DNA of 64,000 nucleotides, taken from positions 3,720,001 through 3,784,000 of the forward strand of contig NC_092406.1 in assembly GCF_009017415.1 (NCBI RefSeq), given 5' to 3'. A program made the position numbers and the translations under genes. Each line of letters opens with the position of its first letter. Position 1 is the stretch's first letter. Of the stretch, positions 22,791 to 33,516 are shown piece by piece. The DNA is from Aspergillus flavus. Its lineage: Eukaryota > Ascomycota > Eurotiomycetes > Eurotiales > Aspergillaceae. Below the pieces are notes generated by a model, which was not told the DNA's origin, did no database searches, and saw only the letters and a program-made list of their open reading frames with translations.

Positions 22791-23501
22791 TCCCGATCTT
22801 CAGCCAAGTAAATCTGAAATATGTTGTGTAATTGATAAGGAGAAGTCTGAAATTCGCACAGACAGCCAAAGTGCCAAAGTCCCGGCAATCAGAATAGGTT
22901 TCTTGGTCTGGTTCTTGAATCTTGATCTGGTAGGGTTAAGAGACTGTACTTATGACTTGAATAGTGATGCTCGTTTTAACGGTTTACATAGATGAATACG
23001 AAGCACATATAGCAACCAACGCCGAGCTGACAGGAAATTTCCATGACCAAAGTGTCTCTGATACTGCACCAGTCTCGCTTGTTCCGAGGAACTGAAGCTG
23101 CGCTCGGGGAAGTAAGTAGCGACCAGTTTCAGCCGGCGTGCAACGTTCAGAGATTTTTTCGTCCTTCATCTCTCGGTCTAAAGTGGTGGAAAAGCCGGGG
23201 CTCGGAAAATGAAGAGTATCGCCGACTATTTTTATCTGCTTCCAGAATGATTCCCATCGCGGCCCCACAGTGCCCTTGGCCAAACCCTAACTACAACAGT
23301 ACCATTGCCCATAATTATCAGTAGTTAGGCTAGTAGCACTCTCAGCACACATTATTGATGCTGTTGTTTCTTAGAGCACTTTCCTTCTTACCTAATTTGT
23401 CTCGTAAGCTAGGGCTAGAGATATAGAGAAACTATAGCCTGTGTAATTAGATGACACTCAAACTTGCCTACCCTCCCATATCACTATAGAACGGCAAAAT
23501 C
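22791..23501. promoter_or_regulatory. Shared upstream region, arrestin-like / chitin synthase
   Basis: Region of 711 bp between divergent starts. Short open frames are present but look random. I see no clear TATA box or RNA gene. Confidence 0.4.
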
Positions 23502-26500
23502 ATGGATAACCAGTTTGGGCAATCAGATCAATCAGTATACTCCCGAGAATTTACTGAGAATAGTCCGCCAATGGGCAATGGCCGCTCGCCTACTGTGAGT
23601 CTTAAGCACTTGAGGATATGGTTTGGTCTGCTCGAAGATGTGGCAGCCTTCTGACACTCAATTGTTTTTTCAGGAAAGGTATGATCGCGAAGACCGACTA
23701 TATCACGGTGAACATGCGGAGTCTTTACTACATTCGGTTCCTTTGGGACTTCCATATCCTGCCTATGAGCCTGAATCGCAGCCGTTCAGCTATGAGATAC
23801 CCGAGCAGCTTTCTTTACGAAGTCCTAGTACGAAGAGGCAGTCCAGTCATCCACGAAGTCCTCAGTCAATTAGCAGAGATCCGTTTACCTCACCTCAAAC
23901 CTTCGCACACGCAGATGATGCTTCAGCACCGGACTCATGGCGACAACGCCAAACTCCAGCGCCCAGTGCCCTTCGTCGATACCCTACCCGAAGGATTAAC
24001 TTGGTCCAAGGCAGCGTCCTGAGCGTAGATTATCCCGTACCTAGCGCTATCCGAAACGCTATCCAGCCAAAATACCGTGACGCTGGGGAAGGCTTTACTG
24101 AAGAGTTCACACACCTTAGATGTAAGCATTTATTTCAACGCAGTATTAGAAACCTAACGGATCACAGATACGGCAGCTACCTGCGACCCTGACGAGTTCA
24201 CCCTACGTAATGGATACAACCTACGAGCTTCCATGTATAACAGGTCAACAGAATTGCTTATTGCCATTACCTACTACAACGAGGATAAAGTGCTGACGGC
24301 GCGAACACTGCACGGCGTGATGCAAAATATTCGTGAAATCGTCAATCTCAAGAAAACAGAATTCTGGAATAAAGGAGGGCCAGCCTGGCAGAAAATCGTC
24401 GTTTGTCTTGTCTTCGATGGTATTGATCCTTGTGATAAAAATACGCTTGATGTCCTGGCCACCGTTGGTGTCTACCAGGATGGAATCATGAAGCACGATG
24501 TGGATGGTAGAGAGACTGTTGCCCATATTGTTCGTTACTCTCCATGGTACTCTCTATCTCGCGCTATTTATTGATGATTATTAGTTCGAATACACAACTC
24601 AACTGTCAATTACGCCATCACAACAGTTGATTCGTCCTCACGGTGAAGAGCCAACCACCCTGCCACCGGTCCAGACGATATTCTGTCTAAAGCAGCAAAA
24701 TAGCAAAAAGATCAACTCACACCGATGGCTATTCAATGCGTTTGGCAGATTACTAAACCCTGAGGTCGTTATCTTGATCGACGCCGGCACGAAGCCAGGG
24801 CATAAATCTCTACTTGCTCTCTGGGAGGCATTCTACAATAACAAGAACCTCGGAGGAGCATGTGGTGAGATCCATGCCCTGCTCGGCCAACGCTGGGAGA
24901 AACTCCTGAATCCTCTAGTGGCTGCGCAGAACTTTGAATATAAGATATCAAATATCTTGGATAAGCCTTTGGAAAGCGCGTTTGGCTATGTTAGTGTTCT
25001 ACCAGGCGCGTTCTCTGCTTACCGGTACCGAGCTATAATGGGTCGGCCTTTGGAGCAGTACTTTCATGGGGACCATACGTTGTCTCAAAAACTAGGCAAG
25101 AAAGGGATCGAAGGAATGAATATATTCAAAAAGAATATGTTCTTGGCTGAGGATCGCATTCTGTGCTTTGAGCTTGTTGCGAAGGCGGGCTCTAGGTGGA
25201 CGTTAACATATGTAAAGGCTTCCAAAGGGGAGACAGACGTACCAGAAGGTAGGACGGGCATTGTAGTCTGATGCCAAATTGAACGAGTGCTGATTTCAAC
25301 AGGTGCCGCAGAGTTTCTGAGCCAAAGACGACGCTGGCTCAATGGCTCCTTCGCGGCAAGTCTATATTCAGTTATGCATTTCAATCGCATCTACAAGAGT
25401 GGGCATAATATCCTTCGCTTGGTTGCTCTTCATGTCCAGTTACTTTACAACATCTGCCAACTCATCATGACATGGTTCTCCCTCGGTAGGTTGGGCTATA
25501 TCGGACTCTTGACGCTACTATGAGGGCTAACCCGCTGTAGCATCCTACTGGCTGACCAATTCTGTTATTATGGATATTGTTGGGACACCAAGCGCAACAA
25601 ACAAGAACAAGGGCTGGCCATTTGGGAATGACGCGACTCCTGTCGTTAACAACTTCGTCAAGATCACTTATCTTGTCTTCCTCATGCTCCAGTACATCCT
25701 TGCTCTTGGTAATCGACCGAAGGGGTAAGATTTCAATCAACATTGCGTGCAACTGGTTTTTTACTTTGGTGAACTAACAGCAAATTTCTAGATCGAAAGT
25801 CGCATACACACTATCCTTCATCTACTTCTCCACCGTCCAACTCTACATCCTCGTTCTCTCATTTTATCTTGTCGCCCAGGCATTCAGCGGTGGGAATCTG
25901 GACCTCAATTTAGACGACGGGGTCGCAGGTTTCATCGGATCGTTTTTCACTTCCACCAGCGGACTCGTGCTGATCGCATTAGTTTCAACATACGGGATAT
26001 ATTTCCTATCCAGCATTCTATACCTTGACCCATGGCACATGCTCACGTCCTCATGGGCCTATTTTCTAGGAATGCCCTCCTCGATCAACGTCTTGATGGT
26101 CTACGCCTTCTGCAACTGGCACGACGTATCATGGGGTACCAAGGGATCCGACCAAGCAGGCTCACTCCCATCAGCTCAGACCAAAAAGGCCGATGCAAAG
26201 ACAAACTTCGTCGAAGAGCTTGACAAACCTCAAGCAGATATCGATACTCAATTTGAGTTCACAGTCAAACGAGCTCTTTCCCCATGGCATCCACCCGAGG
26301 AGAAGGAAGACGCCAACTTAGACGATTCGTATAAACGCTTTCGGACGAATCTCGTGTTACTATGGGTTTTGAGTAACTCGTCCCTGGCACTTTGTATCAA
26401 CAATGAAGGCATTAGGAATCTTTGCTTGACGGTATGTTGGGCATAGCCTGCAATGGGTAATTTGAGCTGATGAGAACTGCTAGACTTCCTCGACAGGTCG

Positions 26501-26621
26501 TACGGCCTGGTATTTTAAGATTATTCTCTGGGTTACTTCTGCGCTGTCGGTTTTCCGGTTTATCGGGGCTTTGTGGTTTTTGGGCAAGACTGGGGTGTTG
26601 TGTTGTTTTTCGAGGCGTTGA
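23502..26621 (+). CDS. Chitin synthase, class I
   Basis: Membrane glycosyltransferase (GT2) that polymerises UDP-GlcNAc to chitin. Eight exons (23502-23594, 23674-24121, 24168-24529, 24585-25248, 25303-25485, 25541-25724, 25792-26431, 26484-26621) join in phase to 903 residues, the usual length. Before the catalytic region lies VKL-like [19 protein letters not shown], characteristic of class I. The catalytic domain has [33 protein letters not shown], the QNFEYKIS stretch, [11 protein letters not shown] and the signature QRRRW within [13 protein letters not shown]. Several membrane spans follow from [13 protein letters not shown] on, and the protein ends [12 protein letters not shown]. Intron 3 uses a GTTCGT donor. 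Catalytic motifs are all intact, so it should be active. Class assignment rests on motif likeness and would need a tree. Confidence 0.93.
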
Positions 26622-27297
26622 TTTGAATTTTGAGTAGTGTGTAATATATTCATCTGTGCATATATGATAGGAATGTGCATTTGGCTATTGGCAACTTCGT
26701 TGATCTCTCTTCCTGAGATAGAAGGCGAGGTGAAGGACAATTATAGGACAGCCCAACCTGCCTAATCGCCGTAGATCTATTACTGATATAGATTAGCGCA
26801 AAGAAAGGGAGGCCGGAGATACCCCTCGTATACAAACTCACAGACTCACAGAGGTCTATCATGACACAGAAAAGGTAGTGGGGCCGTGATACTAGTTCCT
26901 CGATTAATCTCCAGGTGGATACCTTACGAGTCAGACCGACGATTCACCACCTCTCGCTAAAACATTCTCCATCCTCGCTTCTCTCCGCAGGACGGAGGAC
27001 TCCATACGGGGTGTTTACTGCTCCCTGCAAGACCCGCCCTACCTTCCTTTGGCGCATGTGTGGTCCGGGGAATCGATAGCCTCATAGCGGATACATGGCA
27101 TATCTCCGGAGTACTCTACTCTTCCTCTCTAGCACCCAAGGCTGCATCGGTCCCTTTATAAACCATTCACCGCCGTGGCTCCGGTAGAGTTTAGTGATTG
27201 GTTTCTTTTAAGGCCGACAAGTCCCCCTTTATCTTGCCGACCTTCGTCCTCTCTTTTCCGATCCCGGAGGCCAAGACACCAGGAAAGATCAGCAGTC
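26622..27297. other. Intergenic, promoter of flavin oxidase
   Basis: Contains the 3' flank of the chitin synthase gene and the promoter of the secreted oxidase. I see no other gene. Confidence 0.5.
27157..27162 (+). promoter_or_regulatory. TATA box of the flavin oxidase gene
   Basis: TATAAA within CCCTTTATAAACC, 136 nt upstream of the ATG at 27298; a pyrimidine-rich stretch lies between them. Position and context fit a fungal core promoter. Confidence 0.55.
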
Positions 27298-29342
27298 ATG
27301 GCCCTCCTCGGCCGACTTGTGCTGCTCGGAAGCGTGCTGCAGCTTGCTCACTTGGGTTCCGCCCAGACCATCAAGTCCGTGACTGATGGCAGGATTATTG
27401 GTACGTCGGGGCAGACACTTTGACATTTTCCACAATGATCATGACGAGACAACGACGCTGACACCACCGCACAGAGGCCAACGAGGGGACCGTCGCCCCG
27501 GCTGCCCAGCAGGTTGAGGGCAGCGGCCTGCAACTGACGGATGCCGTTCTGGCAAATCTAACTCAGTTGCAGCTCAGCAACATATCACTATTCCAATTCG
27601 CCAATGAGTCGGACCAACCGAAGCAGAGCCGCTCCGATGGCTGCAAGACATACCCGGGCGACGTGCTGTACCCGAGCCAGTCGGTGTGGCGCATCTTCGA
27701 CTTGCTGACCGGTGGCGCGCTCATCAAGACGGTACCCATCGGCGCTGCTTGCTATCAGAACAGCGACCACTATGACTACGCTAAATGCCAGGCCATCCTG
27801 GCTGGTTGGACTGATGACGCCGTCCACGAGGCCGATCCGACTTCCGCCATGTCTCCTCTGTACCAAGGCCTCACCTGCTTGCCCCAGAATGCCAACGTGA
27901 GCGGCGCGACCTGCGAGATCGGCGGCTACCCTACCTATGCCGTCAACATATCCAGCGTCGCCCAGATCCAGCTCGCCATCAACTTCGCCCGCTCCACCAA
28001 TGTGCGTCTCGTCGTCAGGAACACTGGCCACGACTTCCTCGGCAAGTCTATTGGCTACGGTGCTCTGTCCATCTGGACGCACAACCTCAAGGACCTCGAG
28101 TTCGTCGAGCAATACTCCGACCAGTCCTCTGACTACAGCGGTCCCGCGGTCAAGGTCGGCGCCGGTGTCAATGTCGGCGAGCTCTACGCCTTCGCAGACA
28201 AACACGGCGTCACCGCAGTCGGCGGTGAGTGCAAAGGCGTGGGTGTCGCCGGCGGCTACTTCACTGGCGGTGGCCACTCACCTTTGACTGGCAAGTACGG
28301 CATGGCCGCCGACCACGTTCTCTCCATCGATGTGGTCCTGCCCAGTGGCAGATATGTCACGGCCAACGCCCACCAGAATCAAGACCTCTTTTGGGCCATC
28401 CGCGGCGGCGGCGGCGCCACCTGGGGCGTCGTCACTAGTGTGACCTTCAAGGTCCACCCCAAGCTCAACTTCAGCGGTGTCACCTGGAATATCACCTCCG
28501 GGACAGACACCAACAACACCGACGACCTCTTCTTCGAGGCACTCTACGCCTACTGGCGCCGCTTTCCTGGATGGGCCGATCAGGGCAGCTACGGCTACTC
28601 GAAGATCTACAGCCGCGGCACCGGCGCCGGCTACGCCTGGGACATGCTGCCCTGGCTTGTTCCTGGCATGGGGCTGGACGACTTTAAGGAAATGGTCGCC
28701 GACATCTTCGACGAGTGGACCGAGATGGGATTCGACTTCACGCCCGAGTATTTCGAGCACGACAACTTCTACGAGACGTGGTCGACTCACTTCCCCACCG
28801 AGACTGTCGCCAACACCAACCTCCACACTGGCAGCCGCCTCTTCCCACGCAAGACCTGGGAGGACGAGGCGCTGCTCAACAAGACAATGGACACCATCCG
28901 CAGTATTGTAGAGGACGGATCCCGCCTCATTCAGTACAATGTGAACGGCGCCGCTGTTCCCGACACCCCGGACAGCGCCGTCCTTCCGGCCTGGCGTGAC
29001 ACTGTCTTTTTCGCTATCGTCGGCGTGTCCTGGGCCGACGGCATCTCGGAGGACGAGCTCAAGGCCGCTAACGAGAAGCTCACTGACGACATCATGCAGC
29101 GCCTGCGCGATGTTACTCCGGGAAGCGGCAGCTACCTGAACGAGGGGGACGTCATGGAGCCGAACTTCGGTGAGGCTTTCTATGGCGCTAACTATGACCG
29201 CCTCCTCCAGATTAAGGCCGAGATCGACCCCTGGGACACCTTCTGGGCTCCGACTGCTGTCGGCAGCGAGGACTGGTATATCACTGACGTCCCTGACTGG
29301 CTGACCTACCAGACCGGCAAGCTCTGCCGCAAGCAGAATTAA
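27298..29342 (+). CDS. Secreted FAD-linked oxidoreductase (berberine bridge enzyme-like)
   Basis: Vanillyl-alcohol-oxidase/BBE-type flavoprotein, oxidising sugars or small alcohols, probably outside the cell. Two exons (27298-27400 and 27475-29342) give 656 residues. The signal peptide is MALLGRLVLLGSVLQLAHLG with cleavage after GSA. The FAD-binding PCMH domain contains RNTGHDFLGKS, whose His is the usual covalent FAD site. A second site is suggested by GGECKGVGVAGGYFTGGGHS, whose Cys sits where bicovalent BBE enzymes bind FAD. SIDVVLPSGRY and IRGGGGATWGVVTSVTFKV follow. The C-terminal BBE module is YGANYDRLLQIKAEIDPWDTFW. Codons end mostly in G or C, unlike the neighbouring genes. The substrate is not predictable; no biosynthetic core gene is nearby. 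Confidence 0.92.
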
Positions 29343-29693
29343 GGGGGTGGTATGCAGACATGATCATGAATCTTCACGTTTATTTTTATATTACCTATTT
29401 TAGAATAAGAAGTAGATAAGGCTGTAATATATACCTCAGCTTCCATTACCGTGTGAGGTCGAAACTGGAGGGAAAGAGTAAGCAGGCATCCTCGTCGTAA
29501 TTCATCTTATCAGAAATATTTAATTAAGCCAGATGATAAGACGCTATCTTGGTGCAAAGTACAACGCAATGAATTAGGGCAGATACTGTCATACGTCAAG
29601 TGCGCAGAGTATCGCTCCGACAGATAGGCTGGTCATGAATGTACCAGGAACCACTGGATATATTTTGCTTTTTAGCAAAAGTATTCCATAAGA
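29343..29693. other. Intergenic
   Basis: 3' flank of the oxidase gene up to the first tRNA. AT-rich; I see no gene. Confidence 0.55.
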
Positions 29694-29797
29694 AGTCGCG
29701 TGTTCTAATGGTTATGATTTGTCGTTCACAACTATGTGAGCTAGTAGCTACTCCAGTAGTACCGACAAGGTTCCCGGTTCGATCCCGGGCGCGACTA
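29694..29797 (+). tRNA. tRNA-Val(CAC), copy 1, with 31-nt intron
   Basis: The acceptor stem is seven perfect pairs (AGTCGCG with CGCGACT). The T arm is CCCGG/CCGGG around TTCGATC, giving a consensus B box GGTTCGATCCC. The anticodon stem TGTCG pairs with CGACA. The loop reads TT-CAC-A, so the anticodon is CAC at 29727-29729. An intron (29731-29761) follows the base after the anticodon, the standard place for nuclear tRNA introns. The transcript is followed by a T5 run as Pol III terminator. The D stem is weak: I can form only two Watson-Crick pairs, with T-T at 10-25 and 13-22. Confidence 0.85.
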
Positions 29798-31078
29798 TTT
29801 TTGACATTTTACGGCTGATTTTTTTTGTCGAGATAGTATTATCTATCCGTCTCTGGGCAAGCTGCCTCGAGGAATAACTAGAACTAGATGTATGTTGGGC
29901 ATGTATTCTTGTGGCTGTTCCGTGGTACACACTCATCTATGATGCGTTACGAACCATATTTGCTCTTTGCTCCCATCGGCTACGGTTTCTATATATATAC
30001 AGTTAGGGGAGTAGTCAGTCAAACGTCATTCAACGAATGCAAATATCCAAACATTCTTTAGACAGTGATCAACTATGCACAGATCATAGCTTTCATCCTA
30101 CAGAAAATCTTTCCGGGAATGGACGCAAAACACCAACTGTTATGGGTACACTCCAGAACTTCAATTAATTCGCTGGTTTAGTCAAAACAGGCATCTACGC
30201 TAGACTGCTGTCCAGCGAGCTAAACTAGTGAGTACCAGGTAGCATACTCAATGCTAGAATTTATCGACGACCCACAGATCCTGTCATATACATCTAGGCT
30301 GGGTTCCGGAACCTTCTTTTCGTTAAGTATAATAGGTCGTTAGATTATCAGTAGGGACTGTATTTCTATATCCAAATCTTTTACTCAGCGTTAGAGCTAT
30401 TACACACCTTCACTGAGTGGTGGGAGCTGGCTTACTTTAATATTGAAGGGAGAAAAAGATTGAGACTGATCTGAATTCTACAGGATCATGCGGATCCACA
30501 TTCTCGAAGCTCCGCATTTGGACTACATTTCCGGCGACAATGAGAAATCTTAACAGTGTGTTAGTGTCTCTTCTGTAGCCTTTAGCGAATAAAGTGAGAG
30601 CTTTCGGGCATGATACCAGTTTCAAGTCTAGTTGTATGGAAATGACACACGATGACTGTGGACGTTTGAATATAATTCCGACTTACAGATCAATGATATT
30701 GCAAAAAGAAAGTCTAATGTGACTGGAATACTTGAGACTGACGGGCCCACCATGTTAATCTGTAATGTAAATGTCAACCCAATCTGATGGTAAGGATTGA
30801 CTATGACGGATTATAGAGTGGCTTTTACTCCGAGACAGTATTGACAGTAGTATGAGAGTGTTGTATTATGCCAACCGATGCAACTCCCCGGAGATCTGGC
30901 TCACGGCTGTAGATGATGACACATTTTTTCTGTCCCAAGTCGGTGAACTCCCAGTAAAATAAAGGATATGAATACTGCTTCAGGCCCCAAACTGACTTAG
31001 CTAAAGAGATCCTGGCTATCGATTCGTGTCGGACTATAGACAGCCTCTGCAATACTTCGTCAGTCTTGATCAACTAAA
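29798..31078. other. Gene-poor stretch
   Basis: About 1.3 kb of AT-rich sequence between tRNA copy 1 and the broken apple-like gene. Minus-strand open frames at 30437-30625 and 30825-31073 are not recognised. No repeat unit is obvious. Confidence 0.5.
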
Positions 31079-32008
31079 TTGAAGTTTCTTATCGCTTTGC
31101 CGCTTCTTTCAGTTGCCTATGCTCAAGGCACCGCTGGCGGGGCGGATTCTGGTCAAGTACCTTTGACGGACAGAGACCCGTTAGGTGGCCAAGAGTATCA
31201 CAAAGTCTGCCTGAGTCCCACCAACACCGAGGTTGAAATTGCCCCGGGAACTTTGGCTCAATACTACTGCGATAGACAGCCTCAGCATTGGAACGATAAA
31301 GTTGCAGGTGCGGAATCGATAGAAGCTTGTGCCCTCGCATGTACCGACATCGAGACTTGCAAGGGCACATTCTGGAAGAGTAAAGACGGGACGTGCTGGT
31401 GGAGCGACTATGACTTCAGGACTTCTTGGTAGAATCAGATGGAGAACCTTCACCATACACCGTGGTCCCTGGGTCCGTCTATATGACTGTTCGGAAGGAC
31501 CAGCCCGATGGCTGCACTATTGAACTGGCTGAATGTTACAAAAGAGCTCAGGCTCTGGAGGGCGAAATTGAGATTTGGCAAAAGAAAGATAGGGACTCGA
31601 CAACCCAGATTATCGATTTGACGAAGCAGATAAAAGAGCTGGAAGAAAAGATTTCCCAGACTGGTAGTACGTCCTGTTCTATGGGTTTACTTTGTTCTTT
31701 CTCTCCTCTTCTTTAATAGTTTCAGCTAACAAAAGGGTACGTCATTTAAGCGAAAAAATTCATATTGAGCCCTTGCTTATATTTCTCCAGAGCCTACTAT
31801 AAGCTACGGCTATGGAAATCAAATTATTCGCAAAAAGATCGCGTCTGCCTGTGATTGCATGAAACTTTGTGCAACTTATACGACATGTAAATGGGCACAT
31901 TTTTCGAGATTTGGTGGCAGTTCTCGCGATTGTGTTCTTTATTCCAATGCCGTGAGCAAAAATCAGATGAGATATTGGAGTGATTGGGATATCGTGACCT
32001 ATGCTTAA
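31079..32008 (+). pseudogene. Broken secreted apple/PAN-like cysteine-rich protein
   Basis: The reading frame opens with a good signal peptide (KFLIALPLLSVAYAQ), but its first codon is TTG where ATG would be expected. A cysteine-rich domain follows (CDRQPQHWNDK..CALACTDIETCKGTFW..CWWSDYDF). After DFRTS the frame shifts by one base at about 31427: the original frame stops at TAG, and the other frame continues sensibly (VESDGEPSPYTVVPGSVYMT). A heptad-like helix comes next (IIDLTKQIKELEEKISQ). A probable intron leads to a second cysteine cluster (ACDCMKLCATYTTCKWAHF) ending at TAA 32006-32008. The Cys-x3-Cys-x5-Cys spacing suggests a PAN/apple fold. An unannotated upstream exon carrying ATG would weaken the start-loss reading. 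Confidence 0.65.
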
Positions 32009-32640
32009 CCGCACCAGTCGCTTAGAAATGGGGCTCAACGGTATTTGCGTTTCATTGTTGCGCCAATATAGCCCATTGGTTTACACTACATATCTTGAAT
32101 GATTTGACAAACTGCCGCAGAGGAAGCTTTCATATGTGCCTCGAATAGCGAGAGATGGTGTATTCGATGTATGGGCCCAGCTGTTTCGTTCGGTAGATTG
32201 CTATGTTGCTCAGTCTTGCCCTTCTCTGTCTTGATATTGTTCTACGGTACATCTTCCTCTCCCCCCTTTTCTTTGCCAAAACGGCATCTACTTGCTCTGC
32301 TGATTGATAAGTATCTTGGTTGTTTCATGAGCAATTGCCTTTCTGACTATCCCTATTTCGCTCTTATGTAAGTCTACTATTCGGATATATAGATAGTTGG
32401 TTTCCTTGACGGTAACTTCTCACTATGTGCAGGTTACAGCTATCCTTAGGTGGTCTATCTCAGTTCATCAAATGAAACTCTAACGTCGTTATAGGCTTAT
32501 AGCCTGTCGGGCACTCAGATTGTCAACCGCTGAGGTCCATTAAGCCCCGATAGTGCTTTAGGGCTATGCCAGGGTAATGAGTCTATCTTCCAGTTTATTC
32601 TTGGAATATAAGTAAAAGAAGAGAAAGCAACAACCAATCA
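32009..32640. other. Intergenic
   Basis: Between the broken apple-like gene and tRNA copy 2. A 66-codon open frame at 32171-32371 is not recognised. Nothing else seen. Confidence 0.5.
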
Positions 32641-32746
32641 AGTCGCGTGTTCTAATGGTTATGATTTGTCGTTCACACTTGTGAGCTTGTAGCTACAACT
32701 TCCTGTAGTACCGACAAGGTTCCCGGTTCGATCCCGGGCGCGACTA
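32641..32746 (+). tRNA. tRNA-Val(CAC), copy 2, with 33-nt intron
   Basis: Its mature sequence is identical to copy 1, including the same weak D stem. The acceptor stem, T arm, B box and anticodon stem are fully paired. The anticodon CAC is at 32674-32676. The intron (32678-32710) differs from copy 1 in length and sequence but keeps a GTGAGCT..GTAGCTAC core. A T5 terminator follows. It lies on the same strand as copy 1, 2947 bp downstream. Confidence 0.85.
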
Positions 32747-33516
32747 TTTTTGTTTCCTACTTATATCTCCTTTTTTTATATCCTTTGTTTCGTTAGGTGC
32801 ACGCACCTTTAAAAGGAAGAAAATAATTGCAAAGAACCTGATGGTCGCAATCATTGTTGATTTGCTATAGATCTGATTTTAGAATGATACAACTAACTCA
32901 GTAGGGCAAGGGCTCTATCGTATGTCCGCGAAGACAGCTTTGCCGTGTTGTAGAAGCTAGAACCCGCTTCTCTAACGTTTCATCCTTCGAAAGTAGACCC
33001 TCAAAATACTTGGGGTAAAAATAGGATCAAAGCTTAAGGTACGGGGAACGATCCATACTTAATTCTGGCTCCGAGCGACCTTATTGGCAGGATATCATCC
33101 GCATCGCCACGTTCTCGTGGCGCAGACGCTGCCAGATTTAAACTCCCCTGAAAAAAAGAAATCAGATAAGCCCTACCAGGCAGCAGATAAATGTCAAGAC
33201 GTGCATGCTATTAATACTCCATTGCCAAGACTGGGTCTCGCTCAGCCATTTGTCGATTCGAGCCTACTCCATACAAACCACGGCTTGGCATGCTTCAGAC
33301 GGCGCCATCTCGGTACTTTCTGGTGCTTGACGGAACTTGAAAAACTTAGATTCCTCCCAGTTAAGTGAAGAGTCTTCCTTATGCCCTTGGATACTCCCTT
33401 GTTCTACTATATATTAATGGTTAATATGGAACCCTCCTTGGTTGAGAAACGACGGTCCACGTCACACCAGGTGGTACGATATTCCGAGATAGTTTTGAAT
33501 CTTGCTGCATGCTAAC
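32747..33516. other. Intergenic, upstream of Zn2Cys6 regulator
   Basis: Holds the promoter of the regulator gene. A 94-codon open frame (33084-33368) is not recognised. No other feature seen. Confidence 0.5.

Noticed and set aside
27588..28826. Minus-strand frames opposite the BBE oxidase (229 and 182 codons)
   Set aside because: They are shadows caused by high GC at third codon positions of the sense gene; no domain is recognisable.
29725..29731. Reading the tRNA anticodon as TCA (selenocysteine or opal suppressor)
   Set aside because: It requires shifting the anticodon stem by one, which breaks the TGTCG/CGACA pairing and the five-base variable loop. CAC with the standard intron position fits better.
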